From JANPPS01 sp965246835 (GTDB taxonomy: Bacteria; Pseudomonadota; Alphaproteobacteria; Acetobacterales; Acetobacteraceae), in assembly GCA_965246835.1 (NCBI GenBank), contig CBDFFQ010000001.1, forward strand, positions 3,224,001 through 3,288,000: a stretch of DNA of 64,000 bases, read 5' to 3'. Below are positions 45,762-56,422 of this stretch, piece by piece. Both the position numbers and the translations under genes were made by a program. Numbering within the stretch: position 1 is the first letter of the stretch; every line of letters begins with the position of its first letter. The notes beneath the pieces are model-generated. The model had not been told where the DNA came from, did not search any database, and saw nothing but the letters and a program-made list of their open reading frames with translations.

Positions 45762-48188
45762 ATGACCGATTCCGATCGCACGCCCAAGTCCCGCCCGGCA
45801 CCTGCCGAGGCCGACAGCCTGGCCGTGTTGCCGCTGCGCGATATCGTCGTCTTCCCGCACATGATCGTGCCCCTGTTCGTCGGCCGGGAGAAATCCGTCC
45901 GTGCGCTCGAGGCGGTGATGCGCGATGACAAGCAGATCCTGCTGGTGGCGCAGAAGAACGCCGCGCAGGACGATCCGGAATCCGATGACATCTACCGCGT
46001 CGGCACCGTATCCACGATACTGCAGCTGCTGAAGCTGCCGGACGGCACCGTGAAGGTGCTGGTTGAGGGCGGGTCCCGCGCCAGGATCACCGGCTTCAAG
46101 GAGACCGACGCCTATTTCGAGGCGTATACGACGCCACTGCCGGATGAGGATGGCGAGCCGAAAGAGTTGGACGCGCTGGGCCGCACCGTGGTCGGGCAAT
46201 TCGAGCAGTACATCAAGCTGAACAAGAAGATCGCTCCCGAGGTCTTGGTATCGCTGAACCAGATCGAGGAGCCGAGCAAGCTTGCCGACACCATCTCTTC
46301 TCATCTCAATCTGAAGGTGAGCGAGAAGCAGGAGCTGCTGGAGAGCACCAAAGTCGGTGAGCGGCTCGAGCGCGTGTTCGCGCACATGGAATCCGAGATC
46401 GGCGTGCTGCAAGTCGAGAAGCGCATCCGCAACCGCGTGAAGCGCCAGATGGAGAAGACCCAGCGCGAGTACTACCTGAACGAGCAGCTGAAGGCGATCC
46501 AGAAGGAGCTGGGCGAAGGCGAGGACGGCAAGGACGAGACCGCCGAGCTCGAGGATCGCATCAAGAAGACCCGCTTCACCAAGGAGGCGCGCGAAAAGGC
46601 GCTGTCCGAGCTGAAGAAGCTGCGCACCATGAGCCCGATGAGCGCCGAGGCGACCGTCGTGCGCAACTACCTCGACTGGATGCTGTCGATCCCCTGGAAG
46701 AAGCGCAGCAAGGTCAGCAACGACATCCTGGAGGCCGAGCGCATCCTGGACGCCGACCATTACGGGCTGGACAAGGTGAAGGAGCGCATCCTCGAATACC
46801 TCGCGGTGCAGTCCCGCAGCCCGAAGATCAAGGGGCCGATCCTATGCCTCGTGGGGCCCCCGGGCGTGGGCAAGACGAGCCTGGGCAAGTCGATCGCGAA
46901 GGCGACCGGGCGGATGTTCGTGCGCATGTCCCTGGGCGGCGTGCGGGACGAAGCCGAGGTGCGCGGCCATCGCCGGACCTATATCGGCTCCATGCCGGGC
47001 AAGGTCGTGCAGGGCATGAAGAAGGCCAAGACCAGCAACCCGTTGTTCTTGCTGGACGAGATCGACAAGCTGGGCGCCGATTGGCGCGGCGATCCGAGCT
47101 CTGCGTTGCTGGAGGTGCTGGACCCCGAGCAGAACGCGACGTTCGCCGATCATTACCTCGAGGTCGATTACGATTTGTCGGACGTGATGTTCGTGACCAC
47201 GGCCAACAGCCTCAAGATGCCGCAGCCGCTGCTGGACCGGATGGAGATCATCCGCCTGGCCGGTTACACCGAGGACGAGAAGGTCGAGATCGCCAAACGG
47301 CATTTGGTGGTGAAGCAGGCCGAGGCGAACGGGTTGAAGCCCGAGGAGTGGTCCCTGCATGAGGACGCGATCCGCGACCTCGTGCGGTATTACACGCGGG
47401 AGGCCGGGGTCCGTAGCCTGGAGCGGGAGATCGCCAACGTGGCCCGCAAGGCCGTGAAGGAGATCGTGACCAAGAAGACCAAGAAGGTCGCCATCACGCG
47501 CAAGAACCTCGAGAAATATGCCGGCGTAAAGAAGTTCCGTTACGGCGAGACCGAGTCGGAAGACATGGTCGGCGTGGTGACGGGCCTGGCCTGGACCGAG
47601 GTCGGCGGTGAGATCCTGACGATCGAGAGCGTGCTGCTGCCGGGCAAGGGCGCGATCAAGCACACGGGCAAGCTCGGGGACGTCATGCAGGAGAGCGTGT
47701 CGGCGGCACTCAGCTACGTGCGCAGCCGCTCGCAGAGCTTCGGCATCAAGCCGACCATCTTCGAGAAGCGGGACATCCATGTCCACGTGCCGGAAGGTGC
47801 GACTCCGAAGGACGGGCCGTCCGCCGGCATCGCGATGGCCACCAGCATCGTCTCCGTCATGACCGGGATCCCGGTGCGCCGGGACGTGGCGATGACCGGG
47901 GAGATTACCCTCCGCGGCCGTGTGCTGCCGATCGGTGGTCTGAAGGAAAAACTGCTGGCGGCCATGCGGGCCGGGATCACCACCGCGTTCATCCCGAAGG
48001 ATAACGAGAAGGACCTGGTGGACATCCCCGACAGCGTGAAGAAGGCGATCAAGATCATCCCCGTCTCCCACGTTGACGAGGTGATCGGCCAGGCCCTGGC
48101 TCGCAAGCCGGAGGCGATCGAGTGGGAGGAGCCGCCGGAGCCCGTGGTGCCTGCCGCGGCGGTTCCCGGCGCCTCGCTGCCGCACTAG
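45762..48188 (+). CDS. lon: ATP-dependent protease Lon
   Basis: An 808-aa cytoplasmic AAA+ serine protease. It has the N-terminal substrate domain (LPLRDIVVFPHMIVPLFVGRE), a coiled helical region, the Walker A GPPGVGKTS, and a C-terminal peptidase with catalytic Ser687 (PKDGPSAGIA) and Lys730 (GGLKEKLLAA). A clear AGGAGG ribosome site precedes the ATG. The two tRNA genes follow 13 nt after its stop on the same strand. Confidence 0.98.
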   Translation: MTDSDRTPKSRPAPAEADSLAVLPLRDIVVFPHMIVPLFVGREKSVRALEAVMRDDKQILLVAQKNAAQDDPESDDIYRVGTVSTILQLLKLPDGTVKVLVEGGSRARITGFKETDAYFEAYTTPLPDEDGEPKELDALGRTVVGQFEQYIKLNKKIAPEVLVSLNQIEEPSKLADTISSHLNLKVSEKQELLESTKVGERLERVFAHMESEIGVLQVEKRIRNRVKRQMEKTQREYYLNEQLKAIQKELGEGEDGKDETAELEDRIKKTRFTKEAREKALSELKKLRTMSPMSAEATVVRNYLDWMLSIPWKKRSKVSNDILEAERILDADHYGLDKVKERILEYLAVQSRSPKIKGPILCLVGPPGVGKTSLGKSIAKATGRMFVRMSLGGVRDEAEVRGHRRTYIGSMPGKVVQGMKKAKTSNPLFLLDEIDKLGADWRGDPSSALLEVLDPEQNATFADHYLEVDYDLSDVMFVTTANSLKMPQPLLDRMEIIRLAGYTEDEKVEIAKRHLVVKQAEANGLKPEEWSLHEDAIRDLVRYYTREAGVRSLEREIANVARKAVKEIVTKKTKKVAITRKNLEKYAGVKKFRYGETESEDMVGVVTGLAWTEVGGEILTIESVLLPGKGAIKHTGKLGDVMQESVSAALSYVRSRSQSFGIKPTIFEKRDIHVHVPEGATPKDGPSAGIAMATSIVSVMTGIPVRRDVAMTGEITLRGRVLPIGGLKEKLLAAMRAGITTAFIPKDNEKDLVDIPDSVKKAIKIIPVSHVDEVIGQALARKPEAIEWEEPPEPVVPAAAVPGASLPH

Positions 48189-48201
48189 AAGGGGCCGGGA
48201 G

Positions 48202-48276
48202 GGGCGGTTAGCTCAGCGGTAGAGCGTCTCGTTTACACCGAGAGGGTCGGCGGTTCGAAACCGTCACCGCCCACCA
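48202..48276 (+). tRNA. tRNA-Val (UAC)
   Basis: The acceptor GGGCGGT pairs with ACCGCCC (48266-48272), followed by A and encoded CCA. The anticodon arm TCTCG-TTTACAC-CGAGA carries UAC at 48234-48236. The T-arm GGCGGTTCGAAACCGTC is canonical. Confidence 0.96.
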
Positions 48277-48288
48277 CCTAAACCGTCT

Positions 48289-48315
48289 GGCACGGGTTGA
48301 CGCGGCACCCGTGCC
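48289..48315 (+). terminator. Perfect 9-bp hairpin between tRNA-Val and tRNA-Asp
   Basis: GGCACGGGT (48289-48297) and ACCCGTGCC (48307-48315) pair fully around a 9-nt loop. With no T-run it could be a terminator for lon/tRNA-Val or a processing signal. Confidence 0.45.
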
Positions 48316-48339
48316 GCCGTAGATCGACCGCCTGCCGCT

Positions 48340-48416
<77 letters not shown>

Positions 48417-48465
48417 GCAGCGGTCCAGACATCATCATGATCCCGTCAGGACGGCGGCCCGCCCT

Positions 48466-48494
48466 GGCTAAAGACCCTGCGGTCCGGCTATGAT
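48466..48494 (+). promoter_or_regulatory. Possible promoter of the nuo operon
   Basis: TATGAT at 48489-48494 is a near-consensus -10 box, but the -35 region (GGCTAA, 48466-48471, 17 nt upstream) is weak. It sits 37 nt before the nuoA start, in the only gap able to hold the operon promoter. Confidence 0.35.
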
Positions 48495-48530
48495 GTTGCC
48501 GCACCGCAGCATCGCCCAGAGGATACCGTC

Positions 48531-48887
48531 ATGTTGGCCGACTACTTCCCGATCCTGGTGTTCATCGCCATCGGCGGCTTCATCGCGCTCGCCATGGTCG
48601 GCGGCTCCCTGCTCGCGGCCCGGCAGAAACCCTACGCCGAAAAGCTCTCCTCCTACGAATGCGGGTTCGAGCCGTTCGACGATGCGCGCCGGAAGTTCGA
48701 CGTGCGGTTCTACCTGGTCGCGATCCTGTTCATCATCTTCGATCTCGAGGTCGCGTTCCTGTTTCCGTGGGCCATCACGCTCGGTGATATCGGCGTGTTC
48801 GGCTTCCTGTCGATGCTCGGTTTCCTTGCAGTCCTGACCGTCGGCTTCATCTACGAGTGGTGCAAAGGCGCATTGGAATGGGAGTAG
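48531..48887 (+). CDS. nuoA: NADH-quinone oxidoreductase subunit A
   Basis: A 118-aa three-helix membrane subunit of complex I. The conserved loop KLSSYECGFEPFDDARRKFDVRFYLVAILFIIFDLEVAFLFPW (starting near residue 38) holds the family's Cys and acidic residues near the quinone site. It is first of fourteen nuo genes in the order A to N, 7 nt before nuoB. Confidence 0.97.
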   Translation: MLADYFPILVFIAIGGFIALAMVGGSLLAARQKPYAEKLSSYECGFEPFDDARRKFDVRFYLVAILFIIFDLEVAFLFPWAITLGDIGVFGFLSMLGFLAVLTVGFIYEWCKGALEWE

Positions 48888-48894
48888 TCACGCC

Positions 48895-49461
48895 ATGAGC
48901 GCGACGACAGTGGAGACGACCCCGGTAGCCTGGAATCGTGAGGCTCTGGCGCCCGGCGCCGAGCAGGACGCGGTGATCCGCGGCATCACGGGTGAGGTCG
49001 CGGATAAGGGCTTCGTGGTCGCCAACCTGGACAAGGTGGTGAACTGGGCGCGGACCGGCAGCTTGTGGCCCATGACGTTCGGGCTCGCCTGCTGCGCGGT
49101 GGAGATGATCCACGCCTACATGCCGCGCTACGACCTCGACCGGTTCGGGGTGATCCCGCGCGCCTCTCCCCGGCAATCCGACGTGATGATCGTGGCCGGG
49201 ACCCTCACCAACAAGATGGCCCCGGCGTTGCGCAAGGTTTACGACCAGATGCCGGAGCCGCGCTGGGTCATCAGCATGGGCAGCTGCGCCAATGGCGGCG
49301 GCTACTACCATTACAGCTATGCCGTGGTGCGCGGGTGCGACCGGATCGTGCCGGTGGACGTGTATGTGCCGGGCTGCCCGCCGACGGCGGAGGCGCTGGT
49401 GTATGGCATCATGCAGCTGCAGAAGAAGATCCGCCGCACCGGGACCATCCTCCGTGGCTGA
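48895..49461 (+). CDS. nuoB: NADH-quinone oxidoreductase subunit B
   Basis: A 188-aa subunit that binds the last Fe-S cluster (N2), which reduces quinone. The ligands are visible in FGLACCAVEMIHA (adjacent Cys pair), MGSCANGGGYYHYSY and VYVPGCPPTAEALVYGI. The end is short and typical. It overlaps the GTG start of nuoC by 8 nt. Confidence 0.97.
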   Translation: MSATTVETTPVAWNREALAPGAEQDAVIRGITGEVADKGFVVANLDKVVNWARTGSLWPMTFGLACCAVEMIHAYMPRYDLDRFGVIPRASPRQSDVMIVAGTLTNKMAPALRKVYDQMPEPRWVISMGSCANGGGYYHYSYAVVRGCDRIVPVDVYVPGCPPTAEALVYGIMQLQKKIRRTGTILRG

Positions 49462-50083
49462 CGCGGTTGCCCTGGCCGAGATGGCCCGGACGCTGCCGGG
49501 CGTGCAGGGCGCGGCGTCCGAGATGGGCGAGGCGGTCGTGCACGTCCGCACCGATGCGGTGGCCGACGTGCTGCTGCAGCTGCGGGACGACAAGCGGTTC
49601 GCGTGCGAGCAACTGATGGACCTGTGCGGGGTCGATTGGCCGGAGCGGGCGGAGCGGTTCGACGTGGTGTACAACCTGCTGTCGGTATCGCAGAACCACC
49701 GCATCCGGGTCATCGCGCATACCGACGAGCAGAATGCGGTGCCCAGCGCCCACCGCGTCTGGCCGGTCGCGACCTGGTTCGAGCGGGAAGCGTGGGACCT
49801 GTTCGGCATCGTGTTCCAGGACCAGCCCGATCTGCGCCGCATCCTCACGGATTACGGGTTCAGCGGCCATCCGCTGCGCAAGGATTTCCCGCTGACGGGC
49901 TATGTCGAGGTCCGCTACGACGACGAGCGGAAGCAGGTGATCAACGAGCCCGTGAGCCTCACGCAGGATTTCCGCAACTTCGACTTCGTCTCGCCCTGGG
50001 AGGGCATGGTGACGCTCCCCGGTGACGAGAAGGCCCATACCGACCGCCAAGCCGCGGCGGCCAAGGATGCTCCCCATGCCTGA
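49454..50083 (+). CDS. nuoC: NADH-quinone oxidoreductase subunit C
   Basis: A 209-aa peripheral-arm subunit (30-kDa family) that packs on NuoD. The family signature ATWFEREAWDLFGIVFQDQPDLRRILTDYGFSGHPLRKDFPL is intact. The start is GTG 49454 (VADAVALAEMART), inside the nuoB end; longer frames overlap nuoB too far. NuoC and NuoD are separate here, not fused as in enterobacteria. Confidence 0.95.
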   Translation: MADAVALAEMARTLPGVQGAASEMGEAVVHVRTDAVADVLLQLRDDKRFACEQLMDLCGVDWPERAERFDVVYNLLSVSQNHRIRVIAHTDEQNAVPSAHRVWPVATWFEREAWDLFGIVFQDQPDLRRILTDYGFSGHPLRKDFPLTGYVEVRYDDERKQVINEPVSLTQDFRNFDFVSPWEGMVTLPGDEKAHTDRQAAAAKDAPHA

Positions 50084-51311
50084 CGGCACTTCCATCGACG
50101 GCCGGCACCCGGCGCCCACCGCGGCCTCCGCCACCAAGGTCATCGAGGTCGACAACCACACCATCAATTTCGGCCCGCAGCACCCGGCGGCCCATGGCGT
50201 GCTGCGCCTCATTCTCGAGATGGATGGCGAAGTGGTGGAGCGGGCGGATCCGCATATCGGGCTGCTGCATCGCGGCACCGAGAAGCTGATCGAGCACAAG
50301 ACGTATCTGCAGGCACTGCCGTATTTCGACCGGCTGGACTACGTGAGCCCCATGTGCATGGAGCATAGCTGGGCGCTGGCGCAGGAGAAGCTGCTGGGCA
50401 TCGCGGTGCCGGAGCGCGGGCGCTGGATTCGCACGATGTTCGCCGAGATCACCCGCGTGCTGAACCATCTGCTGAACGTGACCACCTACGCGCTGGACGT
50501 CGGCGCGATCACCCCGAGCCTGTGGGGGTTCGAGGAACGCGAGAAGCTGTTGCAGTTCTACGAAGCCGTGTCCGGCGCGCGCTACCATGCCAATTACTTC
50601 CGCGCGGGCGGCGTGTCACGGGACATGCCGGCCGGGTTGGAGCAGCAGATTGCCGATTGGGCCGGGACATTCCCCAAGTTCATCGATGAGCTGGAGCAGC
50701 TGCTCACCAGCAACCGGATCTGGAAGCAGCGCACGGTCGATATCGGGGTGATGTCGGCGGAGGATGCGCTGGCCTGGGGCTTCACCGGGCCGTGTATTCG
50801 GGCGTCCGGCGTGCCGTGGGACCTGCGTAAGTCGCAGCCCTATGACATGTATGCGCATGTCGCGTTCGACGTGCCGGTCGCGCGCAACGGCGACTGCTAT
50901 GACCGGTATCTCGTGCGGATCGCGGAGATGCGGCAGAGCGTCTATATCATCCAGCAATGCCTGGAGAAGATGCAGCCGGGCGATGTGAAGATCGACGACC
51001 GCAAGTTCTCGGGCCCGCGCCGCAAGGATATGAAGCGGTCCATGGAAGCGTTGATCCACCACTTCAAGCTCTATACCGAGGGATACCACATTCCGGCGGG
51101 CGCGACCTACACCGCGACCGAGTCACCCAAGGGTGAGTTCGGCGTGTATCTCGTGGCCGATGGGAGCAATCGGCCGTATCGCTGCAAGATCCGTTCGACC
51201 GGGTTCGCGCATTTGCAGGCGATCGACTTCATGGCCAAGCGTCACATGCTGGCCGATGCGGTGGCGATCATCGGCTCGATCGACGTGGTGTTCGGGGAGA
51301 TCGACCGGTGA
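50076..51311 (+). CDS. nuoD: NADH-quinone oxidoreductase subunit D
   Basis: A 411-aa subunit (49-kDa family) that forms the quinone pocket with NuoB. NFGPQHPAAHGVLRLILEMDGE carries the quinone-site His, and the segments PHIGLLHRGTEKLIE and GVSRDMPAG follow. The N-terminus has about 30 extra residues rich in Ala/Thr before VIEVDNHTINFG. The ATG at 50076, with AAGGA 8 nt upstream, is preferred to 50067. Confidence 0.96.
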   Translation: MPDGTSIDGRHPAPTAASATKVIEVDNHTINFGPQHPAAHGVLRLILEMDGEVVERADPHIGLLHRGTEKLIEHKTYLQALPYFDRLDYVSPMCMEHSWALAQEKLLGIAVPERGRWIRTMFAEITRVLNHLLNVTTYALDVGAITPSLWGFEEREKLLQFYEAVSGARYHANYFRAGGVSRDMPAGLEQQIADWAGTFPKFIDELEQLLTSNRIWKQRTVDIGVMSAEDALAWGFTGPCIRASGVPWDLRKSQPYDMYAHVAFDVPVARNGDCYDRYLVRIAEMRQSVYIIQQCLEKMQPGDVKIDDRKFSGPRRKDMKRSMEALIHHFKLYTEGYHIPAGATYTATESPKGEFGVYLVADGSNRPYRCKIRSTGFAHLQAIDFMAKRHMLADAVAIIGSIDVVFGEIDR

Positions 51312-51973
51312 GCGACTTCCTGGCCGGCCTGCCGCCCGGCAGCGCCCCCGACGACCAGGCCTCCGGCCCGGTGCAGCCCGCCCATTTCGCCTTCGACGAT
51401 GCGAGCGAGACGGAGATCGCCGGGATCGTCCGAAAGTATCCGCCCAGCCGGAAGGCCAGCGCCGTGCTGCCGCTGCTGTATGTGGCGCAGCACCAGATGC
51501 GGCGTGCGACCGGCAGTGCCTGGGTGCCGCGCGTGGCGATGGACGTGATCGCCGCCCGGCTCGAGATGCCGCCGATCCGCGTCTATGAGGTCGCGACCTT
51601 CTATCTCATGTTCAACACGTCCGCGATCGGGCGCTACCACCTTCAGGTCTGCGGCACGACGCCGTGCTGGCTGCGCGGGTCGGACGAGGTCACGCGCGCC
51701 TGCCGGGACGAGACCGGGATTACGGGCTGGGGTGAGACCAGTGCCGACCGGATGTTCCACCTGAGCGAGGTGGAGTGCCTGGGCGCCTGCGTGAACGCGC
51801 CGATCCTGGCGGTGGATGACGATTATCACGAGGATCTGGATTACGACCGCACGCGGGCCTTGTTGCAGGCGCTGCGCCGGGGCGAGGCGGTGAAGCCGGG
51901 TTCCAGCATCGGGCGGATCACGTCGGCGCCCGAGGGCGGGCCGATCACGCTCGTCCAGACGGCGGGGGAGTAG
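51308..51973 (+). CDS. nuoE: NADH-quinone oxidoreductase subunit E
   Basis: A 221-aa subunit with a thioredoxin-like [2Fe-2S] domain. The cluster Cys are in QVCGTTPCWLRGS and EVECLGACVNAP. The N-terminal helical part has RKYPPSRKASAVLPLLYVAQ, typical of NuoE. The C-terminal tail (KPGSSIGRITSAPEGG) is as in other alphaproteobacteria. Confidence 0.96.
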   Translation: MSDFLAGLPPGSAPDDQASGPVQPAHFAFDDASETEIAGIVRKYPPSRKASAVLPLLYVAQHQMRRATGSAWVPRVAMDVIAARLEMPPIRVYEVATFYLMFNTSAIGRYHLQVCGTTPCWLRGSDEVTRACRDETGITGWGETSADRMFHLSEVECLGACVNAPILAVDDDYHEDLDYDRTRALLQALRRGEAVKPGSSIGRITSAPEGGPITLVQTAGE

Positions 51974-51977
51974 GCGC

Positions 51978-53288
<1,311 letters not shown>

Positions 53289-53292
53289 GGAT

Positions 53293-55332
53293 ATGGCCAA
53301 GCTGACAGTGGACGGGACCGAGATCGAGGTCCCGAACGGCTCCTCCATCCTGCAGGCGTGCGAGGCCGTGGGCGTCGAGATTCCGCGCTTCTGCTACCAC
53401 GAGCGGCTCTCGGTCGCCGGCAATTGCCGCATGTGCCTGGTGGAGGTCGAAAAGGCGCCGAAGCCGATCGCGAGCTGCGCCTATCCGGTCGCGGACGGCA
53501 TGGTGGTCAAGACCGACACGGCGATGGTGCGCCAGGCGCGCCGGGGCGTCATGGAGTTCCTGCTGATCAATCATCCGCTGGATTGCCCGATCTGCGACCA
53601 GGGCGGCGAGTGCGACCTGCAGGACCAGGCCTATTCCTACGGCATGGACCACTCCCGCTTCGCCGAGAACAAGCGGGCGGTGAAGGACAAGTATCTCGGC
53701 CCGCTGGTCAAGACGTTCATGACCCGCTGCATCCACTGCACGCGCTGCATCCGCTTCAGCAGCGAGGTCGCCGGCGTGCCGGAGATGGGCGCCACGTCGC
53801 GCGGCGAGACGATGGAGATCGGCACCTACATCGAGAAGGCGCTGACGACCGAGCTGTCCGGCAACCTCATCGACATCTGCCCGGTGGGCGCGCTGCTGAA
53901 CAAGCCCTACAGCTTCGTGGCCCGGCCCTGGGAGCTGCGCAAGACCGACAGCGTGGACGTGCATGACGCGCTGGGCACCAACATCCGGATCGACTCCCGC
54001 GGCTCCGAAGTGCTGCGCGTCCTGCCGCGCACGAACGAGGCGGTGAACGAGGAGTGGCTGGCCGATAAGGGCCGGTTCAGCCATGACGGGCTGAAGCGCC
54101 GCCGGCTGGACAAGCCCTGGGTGCGGCAGGGCGGCAAACTGCGTCCCGCGACCTGGCCGGAGGCGTTCGGCGCGATTGCGGCGCGGCTCAAAGGCCTGCC
54201 GGGCGAGCGGATCGGCGCCATCGCCGGCGATCTGTGTGACGCCGAGAGCATGGTCGCGCTCAAGGACCTCATGACCGGTCTCGGCAGCGCCAATTTGGAT
54301 TGCCGGCAGGACGGCGCGGCACTCGATGCGTCGCGGCGCGAGTTCTACCTGTTCAACACGACCGTGCAGGGGATCGAGGACGCGGACGCGATCCTGCTGG
54401 TGGGCAGCAACCCGCGGCGGGAGGCGCCGGTGCTGAATGCGCGCATCCGCAAGCGCATGAACTTGGGCGGCTGCACGATCGGCACGATCGGCCCGGTGGC
54501 GGACCTCACCTATCCCGTGACCGCGCTCGGCGACGGGCCGGGCGCGCTGTCGGCGCTGGGCGCGTTCGGTGACGTGCTGCGCGCGGCGAAGCGGCCGATG
54601 GTGATCGTGGGGCAGGGGGCCCTGCGGCGGCCCGACGGCGCGGCGGTGCTTGCGGCCGCATGGCAGGTTGCGGCCGAGCATGGCGCGCTGACGCCGGAGT
54701 GGCACGGCTTCAACGTGCTGCACACCGCGGCGGCGCGGGTGGGTGCGCTCGATCTCGGCTTCGTGCCGGGCGCCGGCGGCCAGGACGGGGCTGCCATGGT
54801 GGCCGGCGGCGTGGACCTGCTGTGGCTCCTGGGCGCGGACGAGCTGGACGCGGCGTCGATCCCGGCCAGCACCTTCGTGGTGTATCAGGGCCATCACGGG
54901 GACCGGGGCGCCGCGCGGGCGGACGTGATCCTGCCGGGTGCCGCCTATGCCGAGAAGAACGGCACCTATGTCAACATCGAGGGACGGGTGCAACGCGGCT
55001 TCGTGGCGACGCAGCCGCCGGGCGAGGCTCGGGAGGACTGGGCCATTCTGCGCGCTTTCAGCGCCGTGCTGGGCCGCCCGTTGCCGTATGACACGCTGGC
55101 CGCGGTGCGGGCGCGGCTGGCGGAGGTGAACCCGGTGTTCGGCCGCATCCAGACGCTGGTGGCGCAGGGCTGCACCGACACGGCCGGCCCGGCGCCGGGC
55201 ACGCTCGGCACGGCACCGTTCCAGCACGCCATCCCGGACTACTACCAGACCAACCCGATCAGCCGCGCGAGCCCGACCATGGCGGAGTGCAGCCGCACCT
55301 ACGCCGCCCCCGTGCTGCAGGCGGCTGAGTGA
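53293..55332 (+). CDS. nuoG: NADH-quinone oxidoreductase subunit G
   Basis: The 679-aa large peripheral subunit. The N-terminal [2Fe-2S] ferredoxin domain (CYHERLSVAGNCRMCLVEVE), the His/Cys cluster motif CPICDQGGECDLQDQ and the [4Fe-4S] ligands in TRCIHCTRCIRFSSEVAG and LIDICPVGALLNKPY are present. A molybdopterin-like domain without cofactor follows. The extra N7 cluster motif of enterobacterial NuoG is absent, as usual in alphaproteobacteria. Confidence 0.96.
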   Translation: MAKLTVDGTEIEVPNGSSILQACEAVGVEIPRFCYHERLSVAGNCRMCLVEVEKAPKPIASCAYPVADGMVVKTDTAMVRQARRGVMEFLLINHPLDCPICDQGGECDLQDQAYSYGMDHSRFAENKRAVKDKYLGPLVKTFMTRCIHCTRCIRFSSEVAGVPEMGATSRGETMEIGTYIEKALTTELSGNLIDICPVGALLNKPYSFVARPWELRKTDSVDVHDALGTNIRIDSRGSEVLRVLPRTNEAVNEEWLADKGRFSHDGLKRRRLDKPWVRQGGKLRPATWPEAFGAIAARLKGLPGERIGAIAGDLCDAESMVALKDLMTGLGSANLDCRQDGAALDASRREFYLFNTTVQGIEDADAILLVGSNPRREAPVLNARIRKRMNLGGCTIGTIGPVADLTYPVTALGDGPGALSALGAFGDVLRAAKRPMVIVGQGALRRPDGAAVLAAAWQVAAEHGALTPEWHGFNVLHTAAARVGALDLGFVPGAGGQDGAAMVAGGVDLLWLLGADELDAASIPASTFVVYQGHHGDRGAARADVILPGAAYAEKNGTYVNIEGRVQRGFVATQPPGEAREDWAILRAFSAVLGRPLPYDTLAAVRARLAEVNPVFGRIQTLVAQGCTDTAGPAPGTLGTAPFQHAIPDYYQTNPISRASPTMAECSRTYAAPVLQAAE

Positions 55333-56354
55333 TGGCGGCGTTTCTCGAGACACCGTTCGGCATCCTGAGCCTGACGGTCGTGCAGACCTTGGCGATGCTG
55401 GTGCCGGTGCTGGTCAGCGTCGCCTACCTCACCTTGGCCGAGCGCAAGGTGATGGCGGCGATGCAGATGCGGAAGGGGCCGAACGTGGTGGGTCCGTTCG
55501 GCCTGCTGCAGCCTTTCGCGGACGCGCTGAAGATGCTGATGAAGGAAACGATCGTCCCCACCGGCGCGAACCGGCTGCTGTTCCTGGTGGCGCCGTTGCT
55601 GACCATGACGTTGGCGATGATCGCCTGGGCGGTGATCCCGGTGAACGATGGCTGGGCGATCGCGGACATCAACGTGGGCGTGCTGTATCTGTTCGCGATC
55701 AGCAGCCTGGGTGTCTATGGCATCGTCATCGCGGGCTGGGCCAGCAACTCCAAGTATGCGTTCCTCGGCGCGCTGCGCTCGGCGGCACAGATGGTCAGCT
55801 ACGAAGTCAGCATGGGCTTCGTGATGGTGACGGTGCTGCTATGCGCAGGGTCATTGAACCTCACGGACATCGTGCGGGCGCAGGAGCGGATCTGGTTCTT
55901 CATCCCGCTCTTTCCGATGTTCGTCATCTTCTTCATCTCGACGCTTGCCGAAACCAATCGCGCGCCGTTCGACCTGCCGGAGGGTGAGAGCGAGATCGTG
56001 GGCGGCTTCCACGTCGAGTATGGCGCCATGACGTTCGGCCTGTTTTTCCTGGGCGAATACGCGAACATGATCCTGATGTCCGCCATGACGTCGATCCTGT
56101 TCCTGGGCGGCTGGCTGAGTCCCATCCCGTTCGCGCCGTTCACCTGGGTGCCGGGGCCGATCTGGTTCATCCTCAAGATCTGCGCCGTGCTGTTCATGTT
56201 CATCTGGGTGCGGGCGACATTCCCGCGCTTCCGGTATGACCAGTTGATGCGGCTTGGCTGGAAGGTCTTTTTGCCGCTCTCCCTTGGTTGGCTCGTGCTG
56301 ACGGCGGGCGTGCTGCTCGGCATGGGGTGGCTGCCGGGCACGCCCCCGGTCTAG
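55332..56354 (+). CDS. nuoH: NADH-quinone oxidoreductase subunit H
   Basis: A 340-aa membrane subunit at the base of the quinone channel, with about eight helices. ERKVMAAMQMRKGPNVVGPFGLLQPFADALKM and AETNRAPFDLPEGESEIVGGFHVEYG are the diagnostic loops. ATG 55332 shares the base of the nuoG stop (TGATG). The only sizeable gap in the operon, 68 nt with a hairpin, follows it. Confidence 0.97.
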   Translation: MAAFLETPFGILSLTVVQTLAMLVPVLVSVAYLTLAERKVMAAMQMRKGPNVVGPFGLLQPFADALKMLMKETIVPTGANRLLFLVAPLLTMTLAMIAWAVIPVNDGWAIADINVGVLYLFAISSLGVYGIVIAGWASNSKYAFLGALRSAAQMVSYEVSMGFVMVTVLLCAGSLNLTDIVRAQERIWFFIPLFPMFVIFFISTLAETNRAPFDLPEGESEIVGGFHVEYGAMTFGLFFLGEYANMILMSAMTSILFLGGWLSPIPFAPFTWVPGPIWFILKICAVLFMFIWVRATFPRFRYDQLMRLGWKVFLPLSLGWLVLTAGVLLGMGWLPGTPPV

Positions 56355-56378
56355 GCGGGCCGCGCTGAATTGCTTTTG

Positions 56379-56403
56379 ACCGCGGCACCGCCTATGCCGC
56401 GGT
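56379..56403 (+). promoter_or_regulatory. Perfect 9-bp hairpin in the nuoH-nuoI gap
   Basis: ACCGCGGCA (56379-56387) pairs fully with TGCCGCGGT (56395-56403) around a 7-nt loop, just upstream of the nuoI ribosome site (AGGATAGGAT). No T-run follows, so attenuation, RNA processing or translation control are options rather than a simple terminator. Confidence 0.6.
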
Positions 56404-56422
56404 GCAGGATAGGATCACACAA

